From Alphaproteobacteria bacterium (lineage in GTDB: Bacteria; Pseudomonadota; Alphaproteobacteria; Bin95), in assembly GCA_020638555.1 (NCBI GenBank), contig JACKII010000001.1, forward strand, positions 806,001-870,000: DNA of 64,000 nucleotides. The letters run 5' to 3'. Shown piece by piece: positions 39,473 through 48,290 of the stretch. The position numbers were made by a program, and so were the translations under genes. How positions within the stretch are numbered: position 1 is the first letter of the stretch; every line of letters starts with the position of its first letter. The notes under the pieces are model-generated. The model worked only from the letters and a program-made list of their open reading frames with translations, made no database searches and had not been told where the DNA came from.

Positions 39473-40882
39473 TTACATGCGCGCCCAGAGCGTGTGTGCC
39501 AGCACGCCGACGCGGGCCTCGATCGCCTCCATCGCGTCCAGGATCGTGTCCTCGCGGAAGCGCTGGCCGACGATCTGCACGCCCGAGGGCCGGCCCTCGA
39601 TCAGGCCGATCGGGATGTTGCCGGCCGGCAGGCCCATATAGTTGATGCCATAGGAATAGATCATCGAGTCGAACAGGTCCTTCGCCCCTTCGAAGGTCTC
39701 GTCGTGGTCGTAGTCGTGGGTCGGGCGCATCAGGAAAGGGGTCAGCACCAGCGGGTAGTCCTCCAGGAACACCGCCCACTGCCGGATCAGGCGCGAGCGG
39801 TCGGCGACGCGCAGCATATAGCCCTTGTGGTCGACCATGTCGCCGAAGCGGTAATACCAGTCGAAAATGGCCTGGATGGTCGGGCTGCCGTGCTGGCGCG
39901 CCAGCGGGTCGAGCCCTTCCTTGATCTCCAGCATCGCCACTTCGAGCCAGGCGTCGGCGGCCTCCTTCACCGACGGCACCGCCACCTCCTCCACCTGGTA
40001 GCCGGCGTCGGCCAGATAGCCGGCGGCGCGGTCGATGCTGGCGGCCACCTCCGGGTGGATCGGGTAGCCGTGCGCCGCCTTGGTGACCGCGACCTTGATC
40101 GGCTTTGGCAGCGGCGGGCCGTCGAACGGCACCGGCGCCCACCAGGGATCGCGCATATCGCGGTTCGCCATCACGCGGGTGGCGAGGCGCACGTCCCGGG
40201 TCTCGCGGCAGATCGCGCCCTGCACGCTCATCAACTGCGACAGCAGTAGGCGTTCTGCGCCCGCGCTGGGATTGAACGCCGGCACGCGCCCCAGGCCCGA
40301 CTTCACCGTGGCGAGGCCGCAGCAGGATGCGGGGATGCGCAGCGAGCCGGCGATGTCGTTGCCGTGGTGGATCGGCCCGATGCCGGCGGCACAGGCCGAA
40401 CTCGCCCCGCCGGAGGAGCCGCCGGGCGAGGCGCGCTCGTCCCACGGGCTGTGGGTCAGGCCGTGCAGCGGGTTGTCGGTGGTGCCGCGCATGGAAAGTT
40501 CCGGCGTGTTGGTCTTGCCGAAAATGATGGCGCCCGCATCCAGCAGATTCTGCACCACCGGCGCGTTGCCGGGCGCCAGATTGTTGGCCAGCGCCGGCAG
40601 GCCGTTGGTGTTGGGCGTGCCCTCATAGTCGACATTCACCTTGATGGTGACCGGCAGGCCGTGCAGCGGCCCCCAGGACTCGCCGCGGGCCAGCGCGGCG
40701 TCGGCCTCGCGCGCCTTGGCCAGCGCCTGCTCCGAATAGTCGTAGACGATGGCGTTCAGCGGCGGGTTCACCGCCTGCATCCTGGCCACGACCGAGGTCA
40801 TGATCTCGTGCGCCGAGAATTGCTTGCTTTCCAGCCCCTGCCGCATCTCGACGGCGGAGCGTTTCCAGAGATCGCTGGTCAT
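39473..40882 (-). CDS. amidase signature-family enzyme
   Basis: This 469-residue hydrolase uses a Ser-Ser-Lys triad. Lys is in LPVTIKVNVD (near residue 85); the Gly/Ser-rich signature is 'ASPGGSSGGASSACAAGIGP', with the second catalytic Ser in GNDIAGSLRIPAS. It cleaves amides; the substrate is unknown. A C-terminal 'PAGNIPIGLIEGRPSGVQIV' segment is usual for the family. The start is ATG 40882 (MTSDLWKRSAVEMRQGLESK); a TTG two codons upstream is less likely. It lies 69 bases after the HAD gene in the metF-side cluster but may be transcribed separately. Confidence 0.92.
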   Translation of the reverse strand: MTSDLWKRSAVEMRQGLESKQFSAHEIMTSVVARMQAVNPPLNAIVYDYSEQALAKAREADAALARGESWGPLHGLPVTIKVNVDYEGTPNTNGLPALANNLAPGNAPVVQNLLDAGAIIFGKTNTPELSMRGTTDNPLHGLTHSPWDERASPGGSSGGASSACAAGIGPIHHGNDIAGSLRIPASCCGLATVKSGLGRVPAFNPSAGAERLLLSQLMSVQGAICRETRDVRLATRVMANRDMRDPWWAPVPFDGPPLPKPIKVAVTKAAHGYPIHPEVAASIDRAAGYLADAGYQVEEVAVPSVKEAADAWLEVAMLEIKEGLDPLARQHGSPTIQAIFDWYYRFGDMVDHKGYMLRVADRSRLIRQWAVFLEDYPLVLTPFLMRPTHDYDHDETFEGAKDLFDSMIYSYGINYMGLPAGNIPIGLIEGRPSGVQIVGQRFREDTILDAMEAIEARVGVLAHTLWARM

Positions 40883-40951
40883 GGGCAAAGGCCTTTCCTC
40901 GGGACGGAACCAATCGGACCCGACCGAGGATAGCCGCGACCGGCCGCGGCT

Positions 40952-41644
40952 TCAAAGCGGATCGTCGGCTTGGGCGTCGGCCAGGGCGTCGGGGATGGCC
41001 GCCGGGTCCGTCACGATGCGAAACGCCCCGGCGTCGGCCAGTTCGGCCCGGCTGCCATAGCCATAGGCAACACCCAGGCCGGCCATGCCGTTGTTGCGGG
41101 CGCCCACCATGTCGTGGTGGCGGTCGCCGATCATCACGGTGCGTGCGGGGTCCAGGCCGTGGCGGGCCAGCACCCAGGCCAGCAACGCGCTCTTGTCGGT
41201 GCGGGTGCCGTCCAGCTCGGACCCGCAGACCGCCTCGAAATGCCGGTCGAAGCTGAAATGGGCGGCGATGCGGGTGGCATAGACCGTGGGCTTGCTGGTG
41301 GCGACGAACAGGCGGAGGCCGGCCTGGCGACAGGCGGCCAGGGTTGCGGGAATGCCGTCATAGACCCGGTTCTCGAACAGGCCCACCGCCCCGAACCGCT
41401 CCCGGTACAGGGCCAGTGCCCGGGGCGCCAGTTCCCGGTCGCCCAGCAGGGTCTCGAAGCTGGCGAGCAGGGGCGGGCCGATGCACCAGGTCAGGTCGTC
41501 CGCGGGCGGCGGCGTGCGGCCCAGCCGCTGCAACGCATGGCGGATGCAGGCGGTGATGCCGGGTTTCGGGTCGGTCAGCGTCCCGTCCAGGTCGAAACAG
41601 GCCGCCGACCAGCGGTGCGTCGTCATCCGATCCATGTTCGCCAC
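40952..41644 (-). CDS. HAD-family phosphatase, phosphoglycolate phosphatase-like
   Basis: This 230-residue enzyme has HAD motif I (CFDLDGTLTDP, nucleophile Asp), motif II/III (FVATSKPTVYATRI with Thr/Ser and Lys) and motif IV (MIGDRHHDMVGARN). A helical cap lies between motifs I and II. It resembles Gph/PpaX-type phosphatases, though the true substrate is not evident. Starts at 41644 (MANMDRM) or at 41626 (MTTHRW) are both possible. It is the third gene of the ArsR-metF minus-strand run, 33 bases after metF, so it may be co-regulated with one-carbon metabolism. Confidence 0.88.
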   Translation of the reverse strand: MANMDRMTTHRWSAACFDLDGTLTDPKPGITACIRHALQRLGRTPPPADDLTWCIGPPLLASFETLLGDRELAPRALALYRERFGAVGLFENRVYDGIPATLAACRQAGLRLFVATSKPTVYATRIAAHFSFDRHFEAVCGSELDGTRTDKSALLAWVLARHGLDPARTVMIGDRHHDMVGARNNGMAGLGVAYGYGSRAELADAGAFRIVTDPAAIPDALADAQADDPL

Positions 41645-41677
41645 GCCTCGCCCGAGACCCGCGCGTGCTCGCGAGGC

Positions 41678-42532
41678 CTAGGCCGCCGCGGGCAGGGCCG
41701 GGGCGGCGCCCAGCAGGCGGCAGATGGCCCAGGTCAGTTCGGCCCGGTTCAGGGTGTAGAAGTGGAACTCGTCCACGCCTTCCGCCTGCAACCGGCGGCA
41801 GAGTTCCGCTGCCTGGGTGGCGGCCACGAGCTGGCGGGCCTCCGGGTCGTCGTCCAGGCCCTCGTACAGCCGGCCCATCCAGTCCGGGATGCGGGCGCCG
41901 CACATGCCGGCGAATTTGGCGGCGGTGGCGAAATTGGTGATCGGCAGGATGCCCGGCACCAGCGGGATGTCGATACGGTTCGCCGCCAGCCGGTCGCGGA
42001 AGCGCAGATAGATGTCGGCGTCGAAGAAGAACTGGGTGATGGCACGGGTCGCGCCCGCGTCGATCTTGCGCTTCAGATAGTCGATTTCGAACGCGGCGCT
42101 GGGCGCGGCCGGGTGCGTTTCCGGATAGGCGGCGACGCTGATCTCGAAATCGGCGATCTTGCGCAGGCCCTCGACCAGGTCGACCGCATAGGCATAGCCA
42201 TCCGGCTGCGGCAGATACTCCGCAGCGCCGTCCGGCGGGTCGCCGCGCAGGGCGACGATATGGCGGATGCCGGCGTCCCAATAGGCGCGGGCAATGGCGT
42301 CGATCTCGTCCCGGCTGGCGGCAACGCAGGTCAGATGCGCCGCGGGCTCCAGCTCGGTCTCGCGCCGGATGCGCGTGACGGTGGCGTGGGTCCGCTCGCG
42401 CGTCGTGCCGCCGGCGCCGTAGGTGACGGAGACGAAGCGGGGCTTCAGCGGCGCGAGGCGTTCGATCGTCTGCCAGAGCGATTCCTCGGCCTTGTCGGTC
42501 TTGGGCGGGAAAAACTCGAACGAAATCTGCAC
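41678..42532 (-). CDS. metF: 5,10-methylenetetrahydrofolate reductase
   Basis: This 284-residue flavoenzyme reduces methylene-THF to methyl-THF for methionine synthesis. 'QISFEFFPPKTDKAEESLW' at the start, the catalytic Glu in the SFEFFPP region, 'SVTYGAGGTTRERTHATVTR', 'ALRGDPPDGAAEYLPQPDGY', 'ITQFFFDADIYLRFRDRL' and the C-terminal 'EFHFYTLNRAELTWAICRLL' are the family's conserved blocks. It lies 70 bases downstream of the ArsR-methyltransferase regulator in the same orientation, the usual arrangement for a regulator controlling its own metF operon. Confidence 0.97.
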   Translation of the reverse strand: MQISFEFFPPKTDKAEESLWQTIERLAPLKPRFVSVTYGAGGTTRERTHATVTRIRRETELEPAAHLTCVAASRDEIDAIARAYWDAGIRHIVALRGDPPDGAAEYLPQPDGYAYAVDLVEGLRKIADFEISVAAYPETHPAAPSAAFEIDYLKRKIDAGATRAITQFFFDADIYLRFRDRLAANRIDIPLVPGILPITNFATAAKFAGMCGARIPDWMGRLYEGLDDDPEARQLVAATQAAELCRRLQAEGVDEFHFYTLNRAELTWAICRLLGAAPALPAAA

Positions 42533-42602
42533 TCTTGGGCCTCCATAGGCGGTGTCGGTTCGGGCCGGGCCGTCAGGGGCGGCCGGCGGGTTGGGGCCGG
42601 AT

Positions 42603-43577
42603 TCAGAGCCAGGGCGATCCGGCGATCCGGGCGCGGTTGATCAGGCTTTCGCCGGCGACCGTATGATCGGCCGTCCACAGGCGGACGGTCAGCGGGTCGC
42701 CGGGCAGGGCTTCCTCGCGCACCAGTTTCAGGCCGCAGCCGTCGAACCAGGTGCGCACTTCCTCGTCGTCGAATCCCAGCCGGCGGTGCGCGTGACGGCT
42801 GCGCAGGTCTTCGACCGAGTGACGGGCGAAATCGACCACGATCAGGCGGCCGCCGGGCCGCAGCACCCGCGCGGCCTCCGCCACCGCCCGTTCGGGCGTG
42901 TCGGCGAAATGCAGCACCAGATGCACCACCACCAGGTCGACCGAGGCATCGGCCAGCGGCAGCGCGTACATGTCGCCGAGCCGCAGGCTGACATGCTGCA
43001 GGTCGGCGCGGGCGACGCGGTCGCGCGCCACCGCCAACATCTCGCGCGAGATGTCGAGGCCGATGGCGTATTGCACCCGCGGCGCCAGCAGGCGCAGCAC
43101 CTCGCCGGTGCCGGTGCCGATGTCCAGCAGCGTCTCGAACACGCCGGCCGGCACCTGGGCCAGAACCTGGCGGTCCACCTCGGCCGCGTCGATATGCAAC
43201 TGGCGAATCGCATCCCACGATTCGGCATGGGTGCCGAAATAGGCGTCCGCTTCGGCCTGGCGCCGGCGGCGCACATCGCTGAGCCGGGCCTGGTCCAGCA
43301 CGATCACCGGATCGTCGGCGGGGATCAATTCCAGCACCGCCGCGGCCAGCGGGTTGTCGATCCGCTCCAGCCGGTAAAAGCTCCAATTGCCTTCGCGCAT
43401 CGGCGTCAGCAGGCCGACATCGGCCAGGATTTTCAAATGGCGAGAGACCCGAGGCTGGCTCTGGCCCAGGATTTGTGCGATTTCCGAAACCGCCAGTTCG
43501 CCGCTGGCGCACAGGCTGACAATGCGCAGCCGCGTCGGCTCGGCGATGGCTTTCAGCGACTCGATCAGGCTTTGCAT
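42603..43577 (-). CDS. ArsR-family regulator fused to a SAM-dependent methyltransferase domain
   Basis: This 324-residue two-domain protein starts MQSLIESLKAIAEPTRLRIV, a typical winged-helix ArsR/SmtB N-terminus with LAVSEIAQILGQSQPRVSRH as recognition helix. The second half is a class I methyltransferase: motif I 'LLDIGTGTGEVLRLLAP' (near residue 155), 'GLDISREMLAVARDR', and 'VVHLVLHFADTPERAVAEAA'. Such fusions, placed with metF, are thought to sense S-adenosylhomocysteine or SAM, as does the ArsR-family regulator SahR. No metal-binding Cys pair is present in the HTH domain. It sits upstream of metF, and its own promoter carries an AT-rich palindrome (43617-43636), consistent with autorepression. 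Confidence 0.9.
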   Translation of the reverse strand: MQSLIESLKAIAEPTRLRIVSLCASGELAVSEIAQILGQSQPRVSRHLKILADVGLLTPMREGNWSFYRLERIDNPLAAAVLELIPADDPVIVLDQARLSDVRRRRQAEADAYFGTHAESWDAIRQLHIDAAEVDRQVLAQVPAGVFETLLDIGTGTGEVLRLLAPRVQYAIGLDISREMLAVARDRVARADLQHVSLRLGDMYALPLADASVDLVVVHLVLHFADTPERAVAEAARVLRPGGRLIVVDFARHSVEDLRSRHAHRRLGFDDEEVRTWFDGCGLKLVREEALPGDPLTVRLWTADHTVAGESLINRARIAGSPWL

Positions 43578-43616
43578 GGCGGTCGCTCGCGGGCGGGGAA
43601 GCGTTTCTTCATAACG

Positions 43617-43636
43617 ATATAAAGATATCATTATAT
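43617..43636. promoter_or_regulatory. operator candidate upstream of the ArsR-methyltransferase/metF operon
   Basis: ATATAAAGATATCATTATAT matches its own reverse complement at 18 of 20 positions and lies 40 bases before the regulator start. An almost identical site (17 of 20) occurs at 37829-37848 beside metY. Sites of this shape fit a dimeric ArsR-type repressor of the SahR kind; that regulator assignment is an inference. Confidence 0.6.
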
Positions 43637-43708
43637 AGAATGCGCTGGCAAGAGCCAAACGCAATTGTGATGCCAACCGCGGTGCCGGCGATGGCAATAC
43701 GCACGATT

Positions 43709-43727
43709 ATTGGCAAATATGGCCAAT
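43709..43727. promoter_or_regulatory. inverted repeat in the mlaA upstream region
   Basis: ATTGGC (43709-43714) and GCCAAT (43722-43727) flank AAATATG in an AT-rich stretch, 137 bases before the mlaA start and between two divergent genes. It could be an operator or promoter element; no regulator is known. Confidence 0.35.
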
Positions 43728-43863
43728 TGTGCTAGCAGGCGGATAACCTCTCCGGCATAGGATATGCGGGCGACCGGGTGCAGCGCCGTCAGGGCGCGTG
43801 CGCCTCAGAGGTTGGCCGGCCTGGTCGGCGTCTGGTGAGGATTTCGGAGTAGGGTGTGTGCGA

Positions 43864-44649
43864 ATGGTACAGGTGAAGACCTGGTGCAGGAAGATCGGCC
43901 GCGGCTTGGCCGTCGGGGCGTTGTGTGCGGTTGCGGCCGGTTGTGCAACCAATCCGCCCGGCACCGTCTATGACCCGTTCGAGCCGGTGAACCGACAGGT
44001 GTTCGCGTTCAACAGCGCCGTGGACACCGTGCTGGTCCGGCCGGTTGCGGTGGTGTATCGCGACTGGGCGCCGCGCCCGTTCAAGATGATGCTGGGCAAT
44101 CTGGTCAACCACCTGACCTTGCCGATGACCATCGTGAACGATCTGCTCCAGGGCAAGCCGGAGCAGGCGAAGATCGCGGCCAGCCGCTTCTTCGTGAACA
44201 CCGTCGCCGGCATGGGCGGCCTGATCGACGTGGCCACCCCCACCGGCCTGAAACTGCACCAGGAAGACATGGGCCAGACCTTCGCCGTCCATGGCAGCGG
44301 CCCCGGCCCGTATCTGGTGCTGCCCCTGCTCGGCCCGTCGAACATGCGCGACGGCATCGGCACCCTGATCGACTGGTATGCCGATCCGATCCACGTGGCG
44401 AGCTACTTCCCGAACGAAGGCGGCACGGCCTTCCGCTACGGGCATGCCGGGGCGATCGGCCTGGTGCGTCGCGAGGAGCTGATCGACCCGATCGACTCGC
44501 TGAAACGCAGCTCGCTGGACTATTACGCGACCGTGCGCGCCGCCTACAACCAGCAGCGCGAGGCGGCCATCCGGGACGGCAAGCCCGATCCCGCGGCCGC
44601 AGGCCGGGACGCGTTCAGCGAGACCGAGAAGGCGACGAACACCCAGTAA
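43864..44649 (+). CDS. mlaA: MlaA-family outer-membrane lipoprotein (VacJ)
   Basis: This 261-residue lipoprotein starts MVQVKTWCRKIGRGLAVGAL with the lipobox AVAAGC (Cys at residue 27). The mature part begins 'YDPFEPVNRQVFAFNSAVD', the MlaA signature, with 'RDWAPRPFKMMLGNLVNHLT', 'GMGGLIDVATPTGLKLHQED', and 'GPYLVLPLLGPSNMRDGIGT' in order. MlaA removes misplaced phospholipids from the outer leaflet of the outer membrane. I chose 43864 over the in-frame upstream start (43798) because the signal peptide begins there. The other Mla components are not in this window, but the ydbH-ynbE-ydbL lipid module lies at 55.7-59.5 kb. Confidence 0.94.
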   Translation: MVQVKTWCRKIGRGLAVGALCAVAAGCATNPPGTVYDPFEPVNRQVFAFNSAVDTVLVRPVAVVYRDWAPRPFKMMLGNLVNHLTLPMTIVNDLLQGKPEQAKIAASRFFVNTVAGMGGLIDVATPTGLKLHQEDMGQTFAVHGSGPGPYLVLPLLGPSNMRDGIGTLIDWYADPIHVASYFPNEGGTAFRYGHAGAIGLVRREELIDPIDSLKRSSLDYYATVRAAYNQQREAAIRDGKPDPAAAGRDAFSETEKATNTQ

Positions 44650-44844
44650 GGCCGAGGCTGGCCGGGCCGGTTGCCGGCCCGGCTCCTTCCCCCGGACAGA
44701 CAGCCGCCTTGACGCTGGCGGTCCGTCGCCGTACTGCCGGGCGAACGGAGCGGTGCGCGAACCGGCCGCTCCGGCTTATGGCTTTGATCCGCCGACCTTC
44801 GGCGCCGCGCGGGCGGCCGGAGGCGGCGCATGCGGTGAGGACCG

Positions 44845-46056
<1,212 letters not shown>

Positions 46057-46331
46057 TTTCGGACAACTTGCCGCAAAACAGGCCAGAGCCGCAGGCGCAC
46101 CTTGCATCCCGGAGAGAGGGCGCCTAGGTTCTGGCCATTCACATCGGAGCGAATTGACGGACGGTCGCCGCCGCGAATGGCAGGCAGCCGCGGCGAATGC
46201 GTTTCGGAACCGACGTTCCCCCGCCACCGGATTTCCAGCGAGCGTGCCTCGGCCTCTGCGCCTTTTTTCGCGCTTGTTGAGCAATGTTCGACGCTGGCTG
46301 GCGAACGCTGAACCCAGAGAAGGAGATATCC

Positions 46332-46910
46332 ATGCAGCAGGAAAAGCGACTCAGCGGCAAGAAAGTGGCGATCATGGTGGCCAACGGCTTCCAGGAGACC
46401 CACATGACCGAGGTTCAGAAGGTTCTGACGCAGCAGGGTGCCGCGTCCTCGGTGATTTCGAATGAAATCGGTGTCGTCAATGGGTGGCATGAGGAATCCT
46501 GGGGTCACAACTTTTTCGTCGACAGCAGCCTGAACAAGGTGCTGCCCAGCCAGTATGACGCCCTGTTGGTGCCGGGTGGCGAGCGCTCGCTGCAGTCGCT
46601 CTGCGGCAACGCCCACGCCAAGCGCATCGTCAAGGGCATGATCGACTCCGGCAAGCCGGTCGGCCTGCTGGGCCGTGGCCCGCTGCTGCTGGTCGCCGCC
46701 GAGTGTGCTGCCGGCCGCAGCGTCAGCGGCAATGCGGTGATCGAGGAAACGGTGAGCAAGGCCGGTGCCATCTGGCAGGCGGGCGGCGAGCCGGTCGTCG
46801 ACGGTGCGGTGCTCTCCGGCGCCGGTCGCGAGGACCTGGAAGCCTTCATCGAAATCTTCGTCGAGGCGATTGCCGTCGGCACGCTGGAGCAGACGAGCGA
46901 AGCCGCCTGA
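46332..46910 (+). CDS. DJ-1/PfpI family protein without the catalytic Cys-His
   Basis: This 192-residue protein has the PfpI fold: 'KKVAIMVANGFQETHMTEVQ' with the conserved Glu, 'YDALLVPGGERSLQSLCGNA', and 'KPVGLLGRGPLLLVAAE' where active members read PVAAICHGP. Gly and Arg replace the nucleophilic Cys and its His, so protease, deglycase or glyoxalase activity of the usual kind is unlikely. The C-terminus 'GAVLSGAGREDLEAFIEIFV' fits the family. A strong ribosome site, GAGAAGGAGATATCC, precedes ATG 46332. It is a single gene, convergent with the SAM hydroxide adenosyltransferase operon (4 bases between stops). Confidence 0.9.
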   Translation: MQQEKRLSGKKVAIMVANGFQETHMTEVQKVLTQQGAASSVISNEIGVVNGWHEESWGHNFFVDSSLNKVLPSQYDALLVPGGERSLQSLCGNAHAKRIVKGMIDSGKPVGLLGRGPLLLVAAECAAGRSVSGNAVIEETVSKAGAIWQAGGEPVVDGAVLSGAGREDLEAFIEIFVEAIAVGTLEQTSEAA

Positions 46911-46914
46911 TCGG

Positions 46915-47634
46915 CTAGCCCGCCCAAGCAACGGCGTCGCCGGGGGACAAGCCCAGTCGCGACGCCGCATGGCCCTGGTTCACGGCGATTTCCGCCAGAC
47001 CCAGGGCATTTTTGTACCAGAACGCTTCTCCCGCCGCCGCCTCGGCGAAGGTGCGGCGTTCGGCAAAGCGCTGGCGGCCGGCCGCCAGCACCGCCCCCGG
47101 CCGCGGCTTCAGGCCGGTCATGACATTGCCATAGCCGTCGACATAGACCACCGCCGCCAGCTCGTCCGGCGTTTCCCTGCCGACCGGAGCCCGGTCCAGC
47201 GGCACGAGGCCGGTGCGGTCGCCCTCGGCGAGACGCGCACCGGTCGGTGCGAACAGGTCGCGGCCGTGAAACGAGGCCGACAGCCGCGCCGGCCGCCAGA
47301 CGATGCGGTGCCAGGCCGGTGCGGCGTCGCGGGCGCGGGCGGCGGCGACCAGCAGCCCGTTGTCCGGCCCCACCAGCCAGCAGTCACCGGCTTGCACCGC
47401 CAAGGGCAGGCGGTCGCTGCCCACCCCCGGATCGACCACGGCGATGACGACGCTGCCGGGCGCCCAGTCCGACGCCAGCGCCGCCAGCAGGCACCCTGCC
47501 GCCAGCGGGTCGAAGGCCGGGGCGTCGTGCATCAGGTCCACCAGCGGCACATCCGGCGTGGTTCGGCGGATCGCGGCGTGCATCTGGCCGACATAGGGGC
47601 CCCGCCAGCCGAAATCCGTGTAGAGCAGGATCAT
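46915..47634 (-). CDS. SAM hydroxide adenosyltransferase (DUF62 family)
   Basis: This 239-residue enzyme family cleaves S-adenosylmethionine with hydroxide to adenosine and methionine and is related to fluorinase and chlorinase. 'ILLYTDFGWRGPYVGQMHAA', VVIAVVDPGVGSDRLPL, 'LVGPDNGLLVAAARA', SFHGRDLFAPTG and 'VVYVDGYGNVMTGLKP' are in the expected order and supply the adenosine pocket. The ATG at 47634 overlaps the GNAT stop as ATGA. It is the last gene of the pyrE-binding protein-GNAT run. Its physiological role in SAM turnover is unclear in most bacteria. Confidence 0.92.
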   Translation of the reverse strand: MILLYTDFGWRGPYVGQMHAAIRRTTPDVPLVDLMHDAPAFDPLAAGCLLAALASDWAPGSVVIAVVDPGVGSDRLPLAVQAGDCWLVGPDNGLLVAAARARDAAPAWHRIVWRPARLSASFHGRDLFAPTGARLAEGDRTGLVPLDRAPVGRETPDELAAVVYVDGYGNVMTGLKPRPGAVLAAGRQRFAERRTFAEAAAGEAFWYKNALGLAEIAVNQGHAASRLGLSPGDAVAWAG

Positions 47635-48290
47635 GGCCCGACGCCGCGCTCGGGTAACGCATCCCCATCCGGGCGATCGATGCCGCCGGGCGGTTCGATG
47701 ATCGGGTGATGCGACGCGGCGCTGCGGCGGAAATCGTCGAACAGCCGCGGGTCCGGCGCGATTTCGATCTCGCGCTTGAACGCCCGGAAGCCCCGGGCGA
47801 GGTAGAAGGGCAGGGCGTTCGGGTGGTCCAGCGTGCAGGTGTGTAGCCAGAGCCGCTCGGCCCCGCCCTCTTGAAACGCCAGGCGTTGCGCCTCGCCCAT
47901 CAGCCAGACGCCGAGGCCGGCGCCGACCGCCTCCGGCACCAGGCCGAAAAAGACGATCTCGCAGGCCGGCCGCTCGCGCCAGTCGAGTTCCAGCAGGCCG
48001 ATGGCCTCGCCGCGGTCTTCCCCTGCGGCTTCGAGGGCATAGACCGCGACGGCGGGGTGATGGATGACGGCGGCCAGTTGCGCATCGGTCATCACGGCCC
48101 GGCTGAACCAGAGCCAGTCCTCGCCGATGCGCCGGTACAGCGTGCGGTACCAGTCCAGGCCCGGCCGCTCCACCCGTCGGACGTGGAGACCGGGGCGCGG
48201 CGGGGCCGGATACGCGACGGGCGGCGCGGTTTTCTCCAGATGGGTGACGATGGCGGCAATGGAGCCGGGCGGCACCGGCAGCAGGCTCAC
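47631..48290 (-). CDS. GNAT-family N-acetyltransferase
   Basis: This 219-residue protein has a GNAT acetyl-CoA fold: 'EAIGLLELDWRERPACEIVF', 'FFGLVPEAVGAGLGVWLMGE' where the GxG/A loop binds pyrophosphate, and 'LHTCTLDHPNALPFYLARGF', a standard motif B. The start is GTG 48290, overlapping the binding-protein stop as GTGA; the in-frame extension further upstream lies inside that gene. The C-terminal 30 residues are a flexible tail that overlaps the next gene (ATGA). The acceptor substrate is unknown. Confidence 0.9.
   Translation of the reverse strand: MSLLPVPPGSIAAIVTHLEKTAPPVAYPAPPRPGLHVRRVERPGLDWYRTLYRRIGEDWLWFSRAVMTDAQLAAVIHHPAVAVYALEAAGEDRGEAIGLLELDWRERPACEIVFFGLVPEAVGAGLGVWLMGEAQRLAFQEGGAERLWLHTCTLDHPNALPFYLARGFRAFKREIEIAPDPRLFDDFRRSAASHHPIIEPPGGIDRPDGDALPERGVGP

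Noticed and set aside
37833..40445. N-terminal extension of the isocitrate/isopropylmalate-type dehydrogenase to over 1200 residues
   Set aside because: The extension is antisense to metY and the amidase region; the dehydrogenase has a canonical start and ribosome site at 37832.
46317..46334. GAGAAGGAGATATCC before the DJ-1-like gene resembles the leader used in common T7 expression vectors
   Set aside because: The match is limited to the ribosome site and the surrounding sequence is ordinary for this genome; coincidence of a strong Shine-Dalgarno sequence.
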